NCBI RefSeq assembly: GCF_008905045.1
Contig: NZ_VWMY01000036.1
Location: 62,001 to 126,000, forward strand
Direction: 5' to 3'
DNA: 64,000 nucleotides
Source of the DNA: Streptomyces albicerus
GTDB taxonomy: Bacteria; Actinomycetota; Actinomycetes; Streptomycetales; Streptomycetaceae
Part shown: positions 23,837 to 32,939 of the stretch, piece by piece
Numbering within the stretch: position 1 is the first letter of the stretch
How the letters are laid out: the number at the start of each line of letters is the position of its first letter
Notes under the pieces: generated by a model
The model's database searches: none
Told to the model about the DNA's origin: nothing
Seen by the model: only the letters and a program-made list of their open reading frames with translations
Made by a program: the position numbers and the translations under genes

Positions 23837-25528
23837 TCAGTCCTCGGGCAGCTCCACCGGCGCGATCTCGTCGTAGACGTCGCCGGGCCCGGGGTTGGCC
23901 GGGTCGGTCTCGCCGCCGAAGTGGTGCATGACGCCCCACACGGCGTTGAGCGCGGTCTGTACGGCGCCCTCGGCCCAGCCGGCCGTCCAGGAGATGTCGT
24001 CGCCCGCGAGGAAGATGCCCCGCTTGTCCTCGGGCAGCCGGTCCTGCATGAAGTGCGTGAACAGGCGCCGCTGGTAGCGGTAGTGGCCGGGCAGGTTTGC
24101 CTTGAACGCACCCATGAAATAGGGCTCGTTCTCCCAGGACACGGTCACCGGGTTGCCGATGATGTGCTTCCTGATGTCGACCTTCGGGTAGATCTCGCCG
24201 AGCGACTTCAGCATCACCTCCATCCGCTCGTTCGCGGACAGCGGCAGCCACTTCAGGCTGTCGTCACACCACGTGTAGGAGAGGCAGATGACGGCCGGCC
24301 TGTCCGGCCCGTTGTCGAGGAGGTAAGTGCCGCGCGTCATACGGTCGGTGAGCGTCATCGACATGACGTCCCGCCCGGTTGCTTCGTCCTTGTCCAGCCA
24401 GAAGGGCCGGTCGACGGGCACGAAGAGCTTGCTCGACTCCATGTAGTGGGTCCGCTCGATCGCCGTCCAGTGGTCGATCGGGAAGAGCCCGTCGTCACAG
24501 GCGACCTTGGAGAGCAGCATCCAGGACTGGGCGGTGAAGATCGCCGCCTTGTAGGTACGGATGTCACCGGAGGCGTCGGTGACCGTGATCCGATTGCCGG
24601 CCGTGCGGTGCAGGCGGGTCACGGCGGGCTTCGGTGCCCCGTCGTGCAGCTTCGCCAGCGAGGTCCCGTACGCCCAGTGCACGATCTTCTCCGGCTCGCG
24701 CTCCCACAGGCGCAGCGGGAGCTGCTGGCTGCCGCCGACGATGCCGCGGTGGTGGTCGTCGGCCTCGGTGTAGACGACGCGCAGGATCTCCAGGATGGAG
24801 TTCGGGAAGTCGGTGTCCCAGCCGCCCGTGCCGAAGCCGACCTGGCCGAAGATCTCGCGGTGCCGGAAGGACTTGAAGGCCTCCGACTCGCAGAGGAAGC
24901 CGTAGAAGGTCTGGTTGTCGAGCTTCTCGACGAGCTTCGCCCAGATCTCGCGGATGCGCGGCACGTCGCGCTCGCGCATCGCCCGGTTCATGTCGGAGAA
25001 GTCGGCGCCCTCTTCGAGACAGGCGTTCCAGGCCTTCGCCACGTCCCGGTAGACCTGCGGCAGGTCGTCGAGCGTCTCCGCGTAGTGCGACTCGCCCTTG
25101 AGGTCGACGACGGTCGAAGGAGTCGCCTCGGCCAGGGGGTTGGGGAACGGCTCGGTCCGCAGCCCCACCAGGTCGATGTAGTGCTGGAGCGCCGTGGAGG
25201 ACGGCGGGAAGCGCATCGCGCCCATCTCAGCGGTGAGGGAGGGATCGCATCCGTCGAAGCCCACCGTCCGCAGCCGCCCGCCGATCCGGTCGGCCTCGTA
25301 GACGACGGGCTTGAGGCCCATCTTCATCAGCTCGTACGCGGCCACGATGCCGGAGAGCCCGCCGCCGATGACGGCGACCTCGGTGCCGAGCTCGGTCGCC
25401 GGTATCCGGCCCAGGCCCGCGGGGTGCGCGAGGAAGTCGTCGTACGCGTACGGGAAGTCCGGACCGAACATGGTGATCGGCGGCTGCGCGTCGGTGTGCG
25501 GGACGGCGGGGGGCACCGTGGACGTCAT
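23837..25528 (-). CDS. davB: L-amino acid 2-monooxygenase (DavB-like flavin amine oxidase)
   Basis: 563 residues from an ATG with AAGGAG about ten bases upstream. The N-terminal FAD site is VAVIGGGLSGIVAAYELMKM (51-70), followed by VVYEADRIGGRLRT and MGAMRFPPSS. C-terminal motifs GIFLAGDDISWTAGWAEGAV close the FAD site. Length and many blocks (ITMFGPDFPYAYDDFLAHPA, FGQVGFGTGGWDTDFPNS, MTLTDRMTRGTYLLDNG) match, by memory, Pseudomonas DavB, the lysine 2-monooxygenase that turns lysine into 5-aminovaleramide. An arginine 2-monooxygenase activity is also known from Streptomyces, so lysine or arginine are the main candidates and tryptophan is less likely. The amidase gene just upstream completes the reaction. 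Confidence 0.85.
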   Translation of the reverse strand: MTSTVPPAVPHTDAQPPITMFGPDFPYAYDDFLAHPAGLGRIPATELGTEVAVIGGGLSGIVAAYELMKMGLKPVVYEADRIGGRLRTVGFDGCDPSLTAEMGAMRFPPSSTALQHYIDLVGLRTEPFPNPLAEATPSTVVDLKGESHYAETLDDLPQVYRDVAKAWNACLEEGADFSDMNRAMRERDVPRIREIWAKLVEKLDNQTFYGFLCESEAFKSFRHREIFGQVGFGTGGWDTDFPNSILEILRVVYTEADDHHRGIVGGSQQLPLRLWEREPEKIVHWAYGTSLAKLHDGAPKPAVTRLHRTAGNRITVTDASGDIRTYKAAIFTAQSWMLLSKVACDDGLFPIDHWTAIERTHYMESSKLFVPVDRPFWLDKDEATGRDVMSMTLTDRMTRGTYLLDNGPDRPAVICLSYTWCDDSLKWLPLSANERMEVMLKSLGEIYPKVDIRKHIIGNPVTVSWENEPYFMGAFKANLPGHYRYQRRLFTHFMQDRLPEDKRGIFLAGDDISWTAGWAEGAVQTALNAVWGVMHHFGGETDPANPGPGDVYDEIAPVELPED

Positions 25529-25583
25529 GGGGTACGGACTCCTTGCACGAAAAGCTCTGGTGAGACCTGGTGGGACTGGGGGT

Positions 25584-26372
25584 TCAGATGAGGGATCCGT
25601 AGAGGCCGGGGCGGCGGTCCTTCAGATACGGGTTCTCCTCGCGCGAGGAGGCGAGGAAGGCGGGGTCCACGTCACCGAGGACGAGCTCCTCCCCGCGGCC
25701 CGCGCGGGCCCGGGCACCACCGTCGGGGCCGGCCAGCGTGGAGAGCCCGACGAACTCGAACTCCCCTTCCGTACCGACCCGGTTGACGTACGCGACGTAC
25801 ATCTGGTTCTCGAAGGCGCGCACCGGGACGACGCACTCGGCGACGAACTGGAACGGGTGCATCTGGGCCGTGGGCACCACGAGGAGGTCGGTGCCGGCGA
25901 GGGCGTGCGCGCGGACGTTCTCCGGGAACTCCACGTCGTAGCAGATCATCAGGCCGACCCGGAGGCCGTCCAGCTCGGCCTGGACAACCGGTTCGTCGCC
26001 GGGGGTGAACCACTCCTGCTCGAAGCAGCCGAAGAGGTGCGTCTTGCGGTAGTTGGCGAGGCGCGTGCCGTCGGAGGAGATCAGCTGGGCCGAGTTGAAG
26101 ACGCTCTCGCCGACGCGCTCCGGGTAGCCGTAGACGATCGCCACGGCGTGTCGGGAGGCGATCTCGGCGACCGCGTCCGCGGAGTCGCCGTCGGCGGGCT
26201 CGGCGAGCCGGTGCACGCCGTCGCCGATCGCGTAGCCCGTCAGGAACATCTCGGGGGCGACCAGCAGCCCGGCGCCCGCGGCGGCGGCACGGCCCGCGGC
26301 CTCGTCGAGGACCTTGAGGTTCTCGACGACGGAGCCGGGACGGCCGGAGCTCTGGAGCAGGGCGGTGCGCAT
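25584..26372 (-). CDS. davA: Nitrilase-superfamily amidase (DavA-like)
   Basis: 262 residues from an ATG with GAGGAA eight bases upstream. The catalytic triad of the carbon-nitrogen hydrolase family is present: Glu41 (APEMFLTGY), Lys110 (NYRKTHLF) and Cys144 (MICYDVEFPE). Blocks such as VAIVYGYPER and LVVPTAQMHPF resemble DavA, 5-aminovaleramidase. With the adjacent monooxygenase it would convert an amino acid amide one carbon shorter into the acid (5-aminovalerate from lysine, or 4-guanidinobutyrate from arginine). It is the first gene of a two-gene leftward operon with 55 bases between genes. TTGCG repeats lie 85-145 bases upstream. Confidence 0.85.
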   Translation of the reverse strand: MRTALLQSSGRPGSVVENLKVLDEAAGRAAAAGAGLLVAPEMFLTGYAIGDGVHRLAEPADGDSADAVAEIASRHAVAIVYGYPERVGESVFNSAQLISSDGTRLANYRKTHLFGCFEQEWFTPGDEPVVQAELDGLRVGLMICYDVEFPENVRAHALAGTDLLVVPTAQMHPFQFVAECVVPVRAFENQMYVAYVNRVGTEGEFEFVGLSTLAGPDGGARARAGRGEELVLGDVDPAFLASSREENPYLKDRRPGLYGSLI

Positions 26373-26685
26373 GCGTGTTCCTCACCGGGACGGACGGGGG
26401 GTTCGGGGGCCAGATAGACGGTACGGTCCGGGGTTCGGCCCGGACAAGACGGAGCCGTTGCGCGCTCGCGGACGAATCGTTGCGTGGCTCACGGCCTCGG
26501 CGGCGATTCGTTGCGCGCCCTGGGACGTAGGGCGGGTCCTGCTCGAGTCGCAGGTCATCGGTGTACGCCCCCGCCGGGCGGCGGAGGGGTGTCCCGCCTC
26601 CGGCGCGATGTGCCGCACGGCCGGTCCGCGAGACCGTGATCGGGCTCGGACGGACCGGGCATGCACGGTGACGAGGGGATCGATC
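26373..26685. other. Intergenic region upstream of the amidase gene
   Basis: 313 bases between two divergent genes. It holds the TTGCG site group at 26457-26516. The right part carries the leader of the secreted-protein gene, with a GAGGGG ribosome site near 26673. No other structure was recognised. Confidence 0.6.
26457..26516 (-). promoter_or_regulatory. Cluster of GTTGCG sites upstream of davA-davB
   Basis: GTTGCGCGC begins at 26457, ATCGTTGCGTGG surrounds 26479, and TTCGTTGCGCGC surrounds 26510. The spacings are 22 and 31 bases, close to two and three helical turns. The same core with spacings of 21, 30 and 21-23 bases occurs upstream of the amino-acid permease-lrp operon at 37285-37449. 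An Lrp/AsnC binding region is proposed; this is inference. Confidence 0.45.
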
Positions 26686-27237
26686 ATGAGCCGTATCACG
26701 CGTACGGGCGCCGTCGGAGCGGCGCTCCTGATCGCGGCCGGGGCCGCCGCCACAACCGCCACAACGGCAACCGCCGACGGACACGCCACCGGGAAGCGCG
26801 AGGCCGCCGCGCTGACCGGTACTGCGAAGCTCTACCGGTCGGCGGGGGACGACATCACGTTCTCCTTCGACGCGCATCTCGCGGCGAAGGACAACGACAA
26901 CCCGCTGAAGGCCACCGGCACCTTCCGCTTCAGCCACTACGGGGCGAACGGCGAGGGCGGCTGGGCGAAGGCGAAGGTCGACTGCCTCCTCACCGGCGGC
27001 AAGGTGGCCGTCGTCTCCGGGGTCATCACCGCCACGGACCTCGATGGCGTCAAGGGTCACCGTGTGGGCATCACGGTCCACGACACCGGCCGCACCGACC
27101 GGCTCGGCTACAGCTGGGCCGGGTCCGAGGACATGGGCCCGAAGGACCTGCCCAAGTGCGTCGGCTCCGCGCCCTTCGAGAAGGTGAAGAAGGGCACGGG
27201 CGACTTCACGGTCGTGCCGTGGAACCCGAAGTTCTAG
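26686..27237 (+). CDS. Small secreted hypothetical protein
   Basis: 183 residues from an ATG with GAGGGG about nine bases upstream. A Sec-type signal peptide covers about residues 1-31 (RITRTGAVGAALLIAAGAAATTATTATADG). The mature part is beta-rich, with TAKLYRSAGDDITFSFDAHL and ATGTFRFSHYGANGEGG and two Cys (CLLTGG and KCVGSAP) that may pair outside the cell. No known enzyme motif is seen. Its last 32 bases overlap the 3' end of the convergent MFS gene. Confidence 0.85.
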   Translation: MSRITRTGAVGAALLIAAGAAATTATTATADGHATGKREAAALTGTAKLYRSAGDDITFSFDAHLAAKDNDNPLKATGTFRFSHYGANGEGGWAKAKVDCLLTGGKVAVVSGVITATDLDGVKGHRVGITVHDTGRTDRLGYSWAGSEDMGPKDLPKCVGSAPFEKVKKGTGDFTVVPWNPKF

Positions 27238-28438
27238 CCGCCCCCTTCGTGGCGGCCGTCACCAGCGCTGTCACGAGGTAGGGCACCGCGAACAGGGAGA
27301 AGGCGATGCCATGCGTGGTCGCCGTCCCGGCCGCCGCGTAGGCGCCGTACACGGCGATGGTGGTCAGGTCGGTGCCCACTCCGGCCACGGAGGTCAGAGT
27401 GGCCCGGCCCGTTCCGCCGATGCGTTCCTGGAGGCGGGCGTCGGCCAGCACGCTCGCCAGCTGGAAGCCGCAGAAGGCGAGGGCCACCAGTCCGATGCCG
27501 GCCGGAGTCCGCGCCGACGCTCCCGCGGCCAGGGCCAGCGCGGAGCCGGCCAGGAGCCCGGCGAACCCGCCCGTGCCCAGCCGCTGTCCCGCACCGGCCA
27601 GCAGTCCGCCGACCGTCGCGCCCGCCCAGATCAGCAACAGCCAGTGCGGGACGGCGCTTTCCGCGACACCGGTGTCACGCACGAGCAGCGGTGTGTACTC
27701 GTCGAGCGCGCCCCACACCGCGGTGACGGCCGGGACGAGCAGCAGGGCGCCTCGGACGGACGGCTCGTGGCGGGCCTCGGCGAGTCCGTTACGCAGCGTC
27801 CGGGCCCACCCGTCGCCGGGCTCGTCGGCGGAGGCCGGGGCCCGGTGCTCCGGGAACCGCGCCGCGGTGACCGCCGTCAGCAGACAGGCCAGCACACTGG
27901 CGAGCCCCACGGCCGGGTAGCCGCCGAACGCGAACACCGGCCCGGCCAGACCCATCGCCGCCATCACGGCCACCAGCCCGGCCGCGCGGGCCCGGCCCAT
28001 GACGCGTGCGTACCGGTCGGCCGCGCCGAGCCGGTCGAGTTCCTCGTACACCAGCGCCTCAAGGGCGCCGGAGCCGAGCGCCCCCTTGGCGCCCCAGAGC
28101 ACGAAGCCGAGGGCGAACGCCCAGTACGACGGGGTGAGCACCCACAGCGCGAAGCCGCCCGCGGTGAGCAACGGCCCGAGCCACAGCAGCACGCGCCGCG
28201 AGACGGCGTCGGCCCAGGCACCGGACGGAATCTCCAGCAGGACACCGCTCAGCGACCACAGGATGAACAGCGAGGAGATCTGCCAGACCGTGAGACCGGT
28301 GTCGCGGAACAGCAGCGCGTACACCGGGTAGAGCAGCACCAGGTCGTCAAGGAACGCATAGCCGTACAACGTGGCCGTCAGCCGCCGGACAGCGGAGCCG
28401 GTGCCACTGCCGGGCACACGCGCAGGTGAAAGTGTCAT
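27206..28438 (-). CDS. MFS transporter
   Basis: 410 residues from ATG 28438 with GGGAAGG five bases upstream; an earlier ATG lacks a ribosome site and adds polar residues. About twelve membrane spans are visible, with the loop motif WADAVSRRVLLWLGPLLTAGG (R-rich, between spans 2 and 3) and EALVYEELDRLGAADRYARVMGRARA between spans. This resembles actinobacterial drug/metabolite exporters whose substrate is not predictable. The gene stands alone. Its end overlaps the end of the opposite secreted-protein gene. Confidence 0.88.
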   Translation of the reverse strand: MTLSPARVPGSGTGSAVRRLTATLYGYAFLDDLVLLYPVYALLFRDTGLTVWQISSLFILWSLSGVLLEIPSGAWADAVSRRVLLWLGPLLTAGGFALWVLTPSYWAFALGFVLWGAKGALGSGALEALVYEELDRLGAADRYARVMGRARAAGLVAVMAAMGLAGPVFAFGGYPAVGLASVLACLLTAVTAARFPEHRAPASADEPGDGWARTLRNGLAEARHEPSVRGALLLVPAVTAVWGALDEYTPLLVRDTGVAESAVPHWLLLIWAGATVGGLLAGAGQRLGTGGFAGLLAGSALALAAGASARTPAGIGLVALAFCGFQLASVLADARLQERIGGTGRATLTSVAGVGTDLTTIAVYGAYAAAGTATTHGIAFSLFAVPYLVTALVTAATKGAARTSGSTARP

Positions 28439-28552
28439 GAGGCCTTCCCGAAGGAACCGCAGGGACAATTCGGACGCCGGATGTACGGCGCCCGAGGCGG
28501 CCCTCGGGAGGCACGGCTGGTGGATCAATGTCGCCAGGTCATGGCATCGATG

Positions 28553-30106
28553 CTAGACGGGACCGTCCGTCCGGCCCAGCGAATAAGTCGTGAGCGCAAA
28601 GGTCGTGATCACCGCCGCATGGTCCGAGGGCCAGTCGTTCTCCTCGACGTCGGGCCAGGAACGGGGATTGCCGGTGACGAGGGTCCGGGAGTCGAGCACG
28701 CGCAGCCCGTCGCCCGCGTACAGGACGTAGTCGATCCGGTCCTGCGGTTCCGGGCGCCCGCTGCCGTCCTCGTGCTCGGCGTGGACCGGTGACCAGGTGA
28801 CACCGGGTTCCTCGAGCGGATCGGGGTGCGCCTCGCGGTAGGAGTCACGCAGGCCCGCCTCCTCGGCGGCCTTCGTCACGGGCCACTCGGCGTCGGCGCG
28901 GTCCAGGTGGGAGGGAGCGTTGAAGTCACCGACGAGGAGGACCGGAGTGGTGTCACGGGCGGCGAGATCCGGGGCCATCGCGTCCAGGATCTCCCGCAAC
29001 TGGCCGAGCCGCCCCGACTCGTGGGCCACGAGGTCGGGCGCCGCGAGCCCGTCGAAGGAGGCCTCGTACGGGCCGTACGGCGTGTAGTCGAGGTGGGCGC
29101 TCCACAGCACGACCTCTTGCCGTCCGCCCAGCCGGATCCGCACGCCGGTCGCCCCGTAGAAGCCGGGGTCGGGCGCGCCCAGCCGGCCGGTGATCGGATA
29201 CCGGCTGATGACGCCGAGGTTCTCCCCCGCCTGGTGGTACTCCCAGCCGAGGGCGTCGGCGAGTTCGCGGGCGGAGGTGCCGTGCGTCTCCTGGAGGCCG
29301 ACCACGTCTGCGCCCGCCGCCAGGATGATCTTGAGCTGCTTCTCGCGGTGGTGGGCGACCTTCGTGCCGCCGTACCAGAGGTTCCAGCTCATCACGCGCA
29401 GTTCGCGGGGCGTGATCATCTCGCGCAGTCGGGCCGGGGTCACGTCCTCCAGGCTGTCGAGGACCGTGCGGCCGGGCGCGGCGGCGATCGGCGCCAGCGA
29501 CGGAACGGCGAGCACCGCGCAGCCCGCCGCTTCGGCGGAGGAGACACCGGTCTGGGTATCTTCGACGGCCACGCAGGCGGCGGGCTCGACCCCGAGGGCG
29601 CGGCAGCCCGCGAGGTACGGGTCGGGGGCGGGCTTCGTGCGCGGGGTGTCGTCGGCGGTGACGGTGACCGCGAAGCGTCCGGCGCCCAGGGTCTCGACCA
29701 CGAGGTCCGCGATGGCGCGCGAGGACGCGGTCACCAGGGCGATGGGCACGCCGTCCGCCGCCAGCGCGTCCAGGAGCCGGAGTGCGCCGGGCCGGGCCAC
29801 GATCCCCGAGCGCACCCGGACCGCGAACTCCCGGTGCAGGTCCGCCGCGACCTCGGCGAACGGGGCGCCCGTGGCCCGGCTCAGCACCTCGGCGGTGTGC
29901 TCGACGGGGCGCCCGAGGACGTCCGCCGCATCGGTCTGCGCCGGCGAACGGCCGAGCCCCGCCGCCACCTGCTCGACCGCCTCCCACCACAGTCGCTCGG
30001 TGTCCACGAGGGTGCCGTCCATGTCGAACAGGACGGCCTGGAGCGGCTGTTGGGGAAGCTCGGGAGGGGCCTGCGGAGTGTGGGGGGACACGTGACTCTC
30101 TCTCAT
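28553..30106 (-). CDS. HAD phosphatase - EEP phosphodiesterase fusion
   Basis: 517 residues in one uninterrupted frame. Residues 24-230 are a HAD-IA phosphatase: nucleophile motif AVLFDMDGTLVDTE (Asp28, Asp30), ALVTASSR, TKPAPDPYLAG and VEDTQTGVSSAEAAG. Residues 236-517 are an endonuclease/exonuclease/phosphatase fold: RVMSWNLWYGG, the metal Glu273 in VVGLQETHG, WSAHLDYTPYG, LLVGDFNAPSHLD, DRIDYVLYAG and the final SDHAAV. The two domains could cleave a phosphodiester and then the monoester. Its ATG overlaps the ABC ATPase stop by four bases, so it is the last gene of the importer operon and probably acts on the imported compound. Confidence 0.92.
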   Translation of the reverse strand: MRESHVSPHTPQAPPELPQQPLQAVLFDMDGTLVDTERLWWEAVEQVAAGLGRSPAQTDAADVLGRPVEHTAEVLSRATGAPFAEVAADLHREFAVRVRSGIVARPGALRLLDALAADGVPIALVTASSRAIADLVVETLGAGRFAVTVTADDTPRTKPAPDPYLAGCRALGVEPAACVAVEDTQTGVSSAEAAGCAVLAVPSLAPIAAAPGRTVLDSLEDVTPARLREMITPRELRVMSWNLWYGGTKVAHHREKQLKIILAAGADVVGLQETHGTSARELADALGWEYHQAGENLGVISRYPITGRLGAPDPGFYGATGVRIRLGGRQEVVLWSAHLDYTPYGPYEASFDGLAAPDLVAHESGRLGQLREILDAMAPDLAARDTTPVLLVGDFNAPSHLDRADAEWPVTKAAEEAGLRDSYREAHPDPLEEPGVTWSPVHAEHEDGSGRPEPQDRIDYVLYAGDGLRVLDSRTLVTGNPRSWPDVEENDWPSDHAAVITTFALTTYSLGRTDGPV

Positions 30107-31173
30107 ACGCGTTCGGCGACCAGGACGGGGCGCTCCGGCAGGCTGACGGTCACGGCCGAGCCCGCGCCCAGCGCCGCGGCCTCGTGGGTCGGCAGGTCGG
30201 CCTTCACCTCGGTGCCGTGGGCGAGCCGAACGGTGACGCGCGTGGCCGCGCCGAGGAAGGCGGAGGCGACGACCCGGGCGTCCCCCGTGTCGTCGGCCCG
30301 CACCCGCACCGCCTCGGGCCGTACGAGCACGTCCACCTCCGGCGCGCCGGGAGCGTCGCCGTCGACGGGCAGTCGCTGGCCGAGCACCTCGACGGTCCCG
30401 TCGGCCACCCGCCCCGGAATACGACTCATCGTCCCGACGAACTCGGCGACGAAGGCGGTGGCGGGTCGCCCGTACAACTCCGCCGGAGCCGCGCACTGTT
30501 CGAGCCGTCCGGCGCGCATGACCGCGACCCGGTCCGCCATCGACAGCGCCTCTTCCTGATCGTGCGTCACGAACAGGGTGGTGATCCCGAGCTCCTGCTG
30601 GAGTCGGCGGATCTCCTCGCGCAGGGTGAGCCGCACCTTGGCGTCGAGCGCCGAGAGCGGTTCGTCGAGGAGCAGCACGCGTGGCCGCAGAGCGAGTGCG
30701 CGGGCCAGCGCGACGCGCTGCTGCTGGCCGCCGGAGAGCTGGTGGGGGAAGCTGCCGCCCTTGTCGCCGAGCCCGACGAGGTCGAGCAACTCGGCGGCCC
30801 TGGCCCGCCGTTCGGCCGTACGCACCTTGCGCATCCGCAGCCCGAAGGCCACGTTGTCGAGGGCGCTGAGGTGCGGGAAGAGACTGTACGACTGGAAGAC
30901 CATGCCGGCATCGCGCCGGTGGGCCGGGACGCGCGTGACGTCCTCGCCGTCGACCAGCACCTCGCCGGAGTCGGGGTGCTCGAACCCGGCCAGCATCCGC
31001 AGGGCGGTGGTCTTGCCGCAGCCGGACGGGCCGAGCAGGGCGAGGAGTTCGCCGGGCCGTGCGGTCAGGTCGAGTCCGTCGAGAGCGACGGTCGGGCCGA
31101 ACTCCCGGCGCAGGCCCCGGAATTCGACGGTCGCGGCCGAGACGGCGGCTTTATCGAGCGTGGTGGCGGTCAT
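30103..31173 (-). CDS. ABC importer ATPase (PotA/FbpC type)
   Basis: 356 residues. Walker A GPSGCGKTT at 48-56, Q-loop MVFQSYSLFP, signature LSGGQ at 146-150, Walker B VLLLDEP with Glu171, and H-loop VTHDQEEAL are all present. A C-terminal TOBE domain (about 265-356; VLVRPEAVRV, FLGAATRVTVRLAHGTEVKA) is typical of the importer ATPases for polyamine, iron, thiamine or 2-aminoethylphosphonate. It follows the second permease by three bases. Confidence 0.95.
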   Translation of the reverse strand: MTATTLDKAAVSAATVEFRGLRREFGPTVALDGLDLTARPGELLALLGPSGCGKTTALRMLAGFEHPDSGEVLVDGEDVTRVPAHRRDAGMVFQSYSLFPHLSALDNVAFGLRMRKVRTAERRARAAELLDLVGLGDKGGSFPHQLSGGQQQRVALARALALRPRVLLLDEPLSALDAKVRLTLREEIRRLQQELGITTLFVTHDQEEALSMADRVAVMRAGRLEQCAAPAELYGRPATAFVAEFVGTMSRIPGRVADGTVEVLGQRLPVDGDAPGAPEVDVLVRPEAVRVRADDTGDARVVASAFLGAATRVTVRLAHGTEVKADLPTHEAAALGAGSAVTVSLPERPVLVAERV

Positions 31174-31176
31174 GGT

Positions 31177-32040
31177 TCATCCCCGGGGAGCGGTACGGGA
31201 GCGCCCGCCGAACCCGGCGAGCGCGAGAAGGAGTGCCCAGGTGACCAGCAGGCTGAGCACGGAGACGGCGACGGAGAGCTGGGCCTGCGAGCCGCTGACG
31301 TTGACGATCCACACGGCGAACGGCTGGAAGCCCAGCAGCTGGGCGACGGTGAACTCGCCGAGCACCAGGGCCAGCGTGAGGAACGAGGCGTTCAGCAGCG
31401 CCCCGCGCAGGTTCGGCAGCACGGCTTGGACGAGCGCCTGCGGCCAGCCCGCGCCACAGCTGCGGGCGGCCTCGACGAGGGTGCGTACGTCCATCGCGCG
31501 CAGTCCGGCGTCCAGCGCCCGGTACACGAACGGCAGCGCCATCACGACGTACGCGAGGACGAGCACGAACGGGAAGTCGGGGTTCTGGATCGCCGTGAAC
31601 GTCTGGAACAGCGGGGTGCGCGAGAGGTGTTCGGGCCCCCACTTCAGGACCGTGCCGATCCCGGCGACGAACGCGATCGGCGGGACGACGAGCGGCAGCG
31701 AGCAGACCACCTCGACGACCGGCCGCAGTTTCGGTGCGCCGAGCCGCAGCGCGACCATGGCGGGCACCATCAGCAGCAGCACGATCGCGATGGTGGCGGC
31801 GGCCAGCTCCAGCGAGAGCAGCAGACTGGAGACGAAGCCGTCGGTGCCGAAGATCCGGGTGTACGCGTCGAAGGTGACGCCCTCTCCGGGCACGTCGACC
31901 GTGAAGATCACGGATGCGGCCAGCGGCACCAGGAAGTAGAGCGCGGCACCGGCGAGGACGACCCCGCGCCAAGGACGTACGCGTACGGGCTTGTTGAGGC
32001 CCCGAGCCGACGTGTTCGTGCTCGGCGCGGAGGTGTTCAT
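31177..32040 (-). CDS. ABC importer permease, second subunit
   Basis: 287 residues from ATG 32040, which overlaps the upstream permease stop by four bases; an ATG four codons earlier is also possible. Six membrane spans are visible (VVLAGAALYFLVPLAASVIF first; final LSVAVSVLSLLVTWALLLAL). The cytoplasmic EAA loop is VEAARSCGAGWPQALVQAVLP. It belongs to the PotC/PhnV/FbpB-like permease group and pairs with the other permease in the same operon. Confidence 0.93.
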   Translation of the reverse strand: MNTSAPSTNTSARGLNKPVRVRPWRGVVLAGAALYFLVPLAASVIFTVDVPGEGVTFDAYTRIFGTDGFVSSLLLSLELAAATIAIVLLLMVPAMVALRLGAPKLRPVVEVVCSLPLVVPPIAFVAGIGTVLKWGPEHLSRTPLFQTFTAIQNPDFPFVLVLAYVVMALPFVYRALDAGLRAMDVRTLVEAARSCGAGWPQALVQAVLPNLRGALLNASFLTLALVLGEFTVAQLLGFQPFAVWIVNVSGSQAQLSVAVSVLSLLVTWALLLALAGFGGRSRTAPRG

Positions 32041-32939
32041 GCTTCCAGCCATCGCGCGCTCCGTCGTTGCAGGGGCAGGTACACGGCCATCACCAGGCCC
32101 GCGACGAGGACCATGTCGAGGCTGAGGGCGAGCGCCACGTTCCCCTGGCCGACCAGGACGTTCCCGGAGATGGCGTCGGCGATCTGCAGAGTGACCAGCG
32201 GGACCGAACTGCCCACCATGGCCGCGGCGGTGGCGTACGCGGCGAAGGCACTGCCGAAGAGCAGCACGAACCCGCCGAGGAGCGAGGGCGCGAGGACGGG
32301 CAGGGCGACGTGCCGCCAGTACTGGACGGCGGTGGCGCCGTTGTTCCGCGCGGCCTCGCGCCACTGGGAGCGCAGGCCGTCGAGGGCGGGGGTGATGGTG
32401 AGGACCATCAGCGGGATCAGGAAGTACAGGTAGACGATCACCAGTCCCCAGAAGCTGTAGAGGTCCCAGCCCTTGTCCGCCAGGCCCAGGTACCGGGTCA
32501 GGACACCGGAGTTGCCGAGGGTGGCGACGAACGCGAAGGCCAGCGGGACGCCGCCGAAGTTGGCGAGGACGCCGGACGCGGTGAGCACGGCCTCGCGCAG
32601 CGCGCGGAAGCGGGAGGTCACCACGGCCTGGGCGAGCAGGAGGCCGAGCACGGCCGCGACGACCGCCGAGACGGCGGAGAGCTTGACGCTGCCGAGCAGG
32701 GCGGTGAGGTACGCGCCCTTCAGCGAGGCCGTCAGGTTGGCCGTGGTGTACGAACTCGCCCCGGTGGCCGGATCCTTGACGGTGAACGCGCCGTTCAGCA
32801 TGGCCACGGCGGGGATCCCGAAGGCGAGCGCCACGAAGGCGAGCAGCGGGACGACGGCGAGCCAGCCGGGCGCGTGGCGCCGCCGCTTCGGAGAAGCGAC
32901 CGGCGGCGCCACGTCGACGCGTGTGAGGGTCGCGGTCAC
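32037..32939 (-). CDS. ABC importer permease, first subunit
   Basis: 300 residues from a GTG that overlaps the stop of the binding-protein gene by four bases. Six spans are seen, beginning WLAVVPLLAFVALAFGIPAV, with the EAA loop WREAARNNGATAVQYWRHVALPVL. It is a PotB/PhnU-like permease that forms the membrane pore with the next gene product. The overlap on both sides suggests tight stoichiometric translation of the operon. Confidence 0.93.
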   Translation of the reverse strand: MTATLTRVDVAPPVASPKRRRHAPGWLAVVPLLAFVALAFGIPAVAMLNGAFTVKDPATGASSYTTANLTASLKGAYLTALLGSVKLSAVSAVVAAVLGLLLAQAVVTSRFRALREAVLTASGVLANFGGVPLAFAFVATLGNSGVLTRYLGLADKGWDLYSFWGLVIVYLYFLIPLMVLTITPALDGLRSQWREAARNNGATAVQYWRHVALPVLAPSLLGGFVLLFGSAFAAYATAAAMVGSSVPLVTLQIADAISGNVLVGQGNVALALSLDMVLVAGLVMAVYLPLQRRSARWLEA

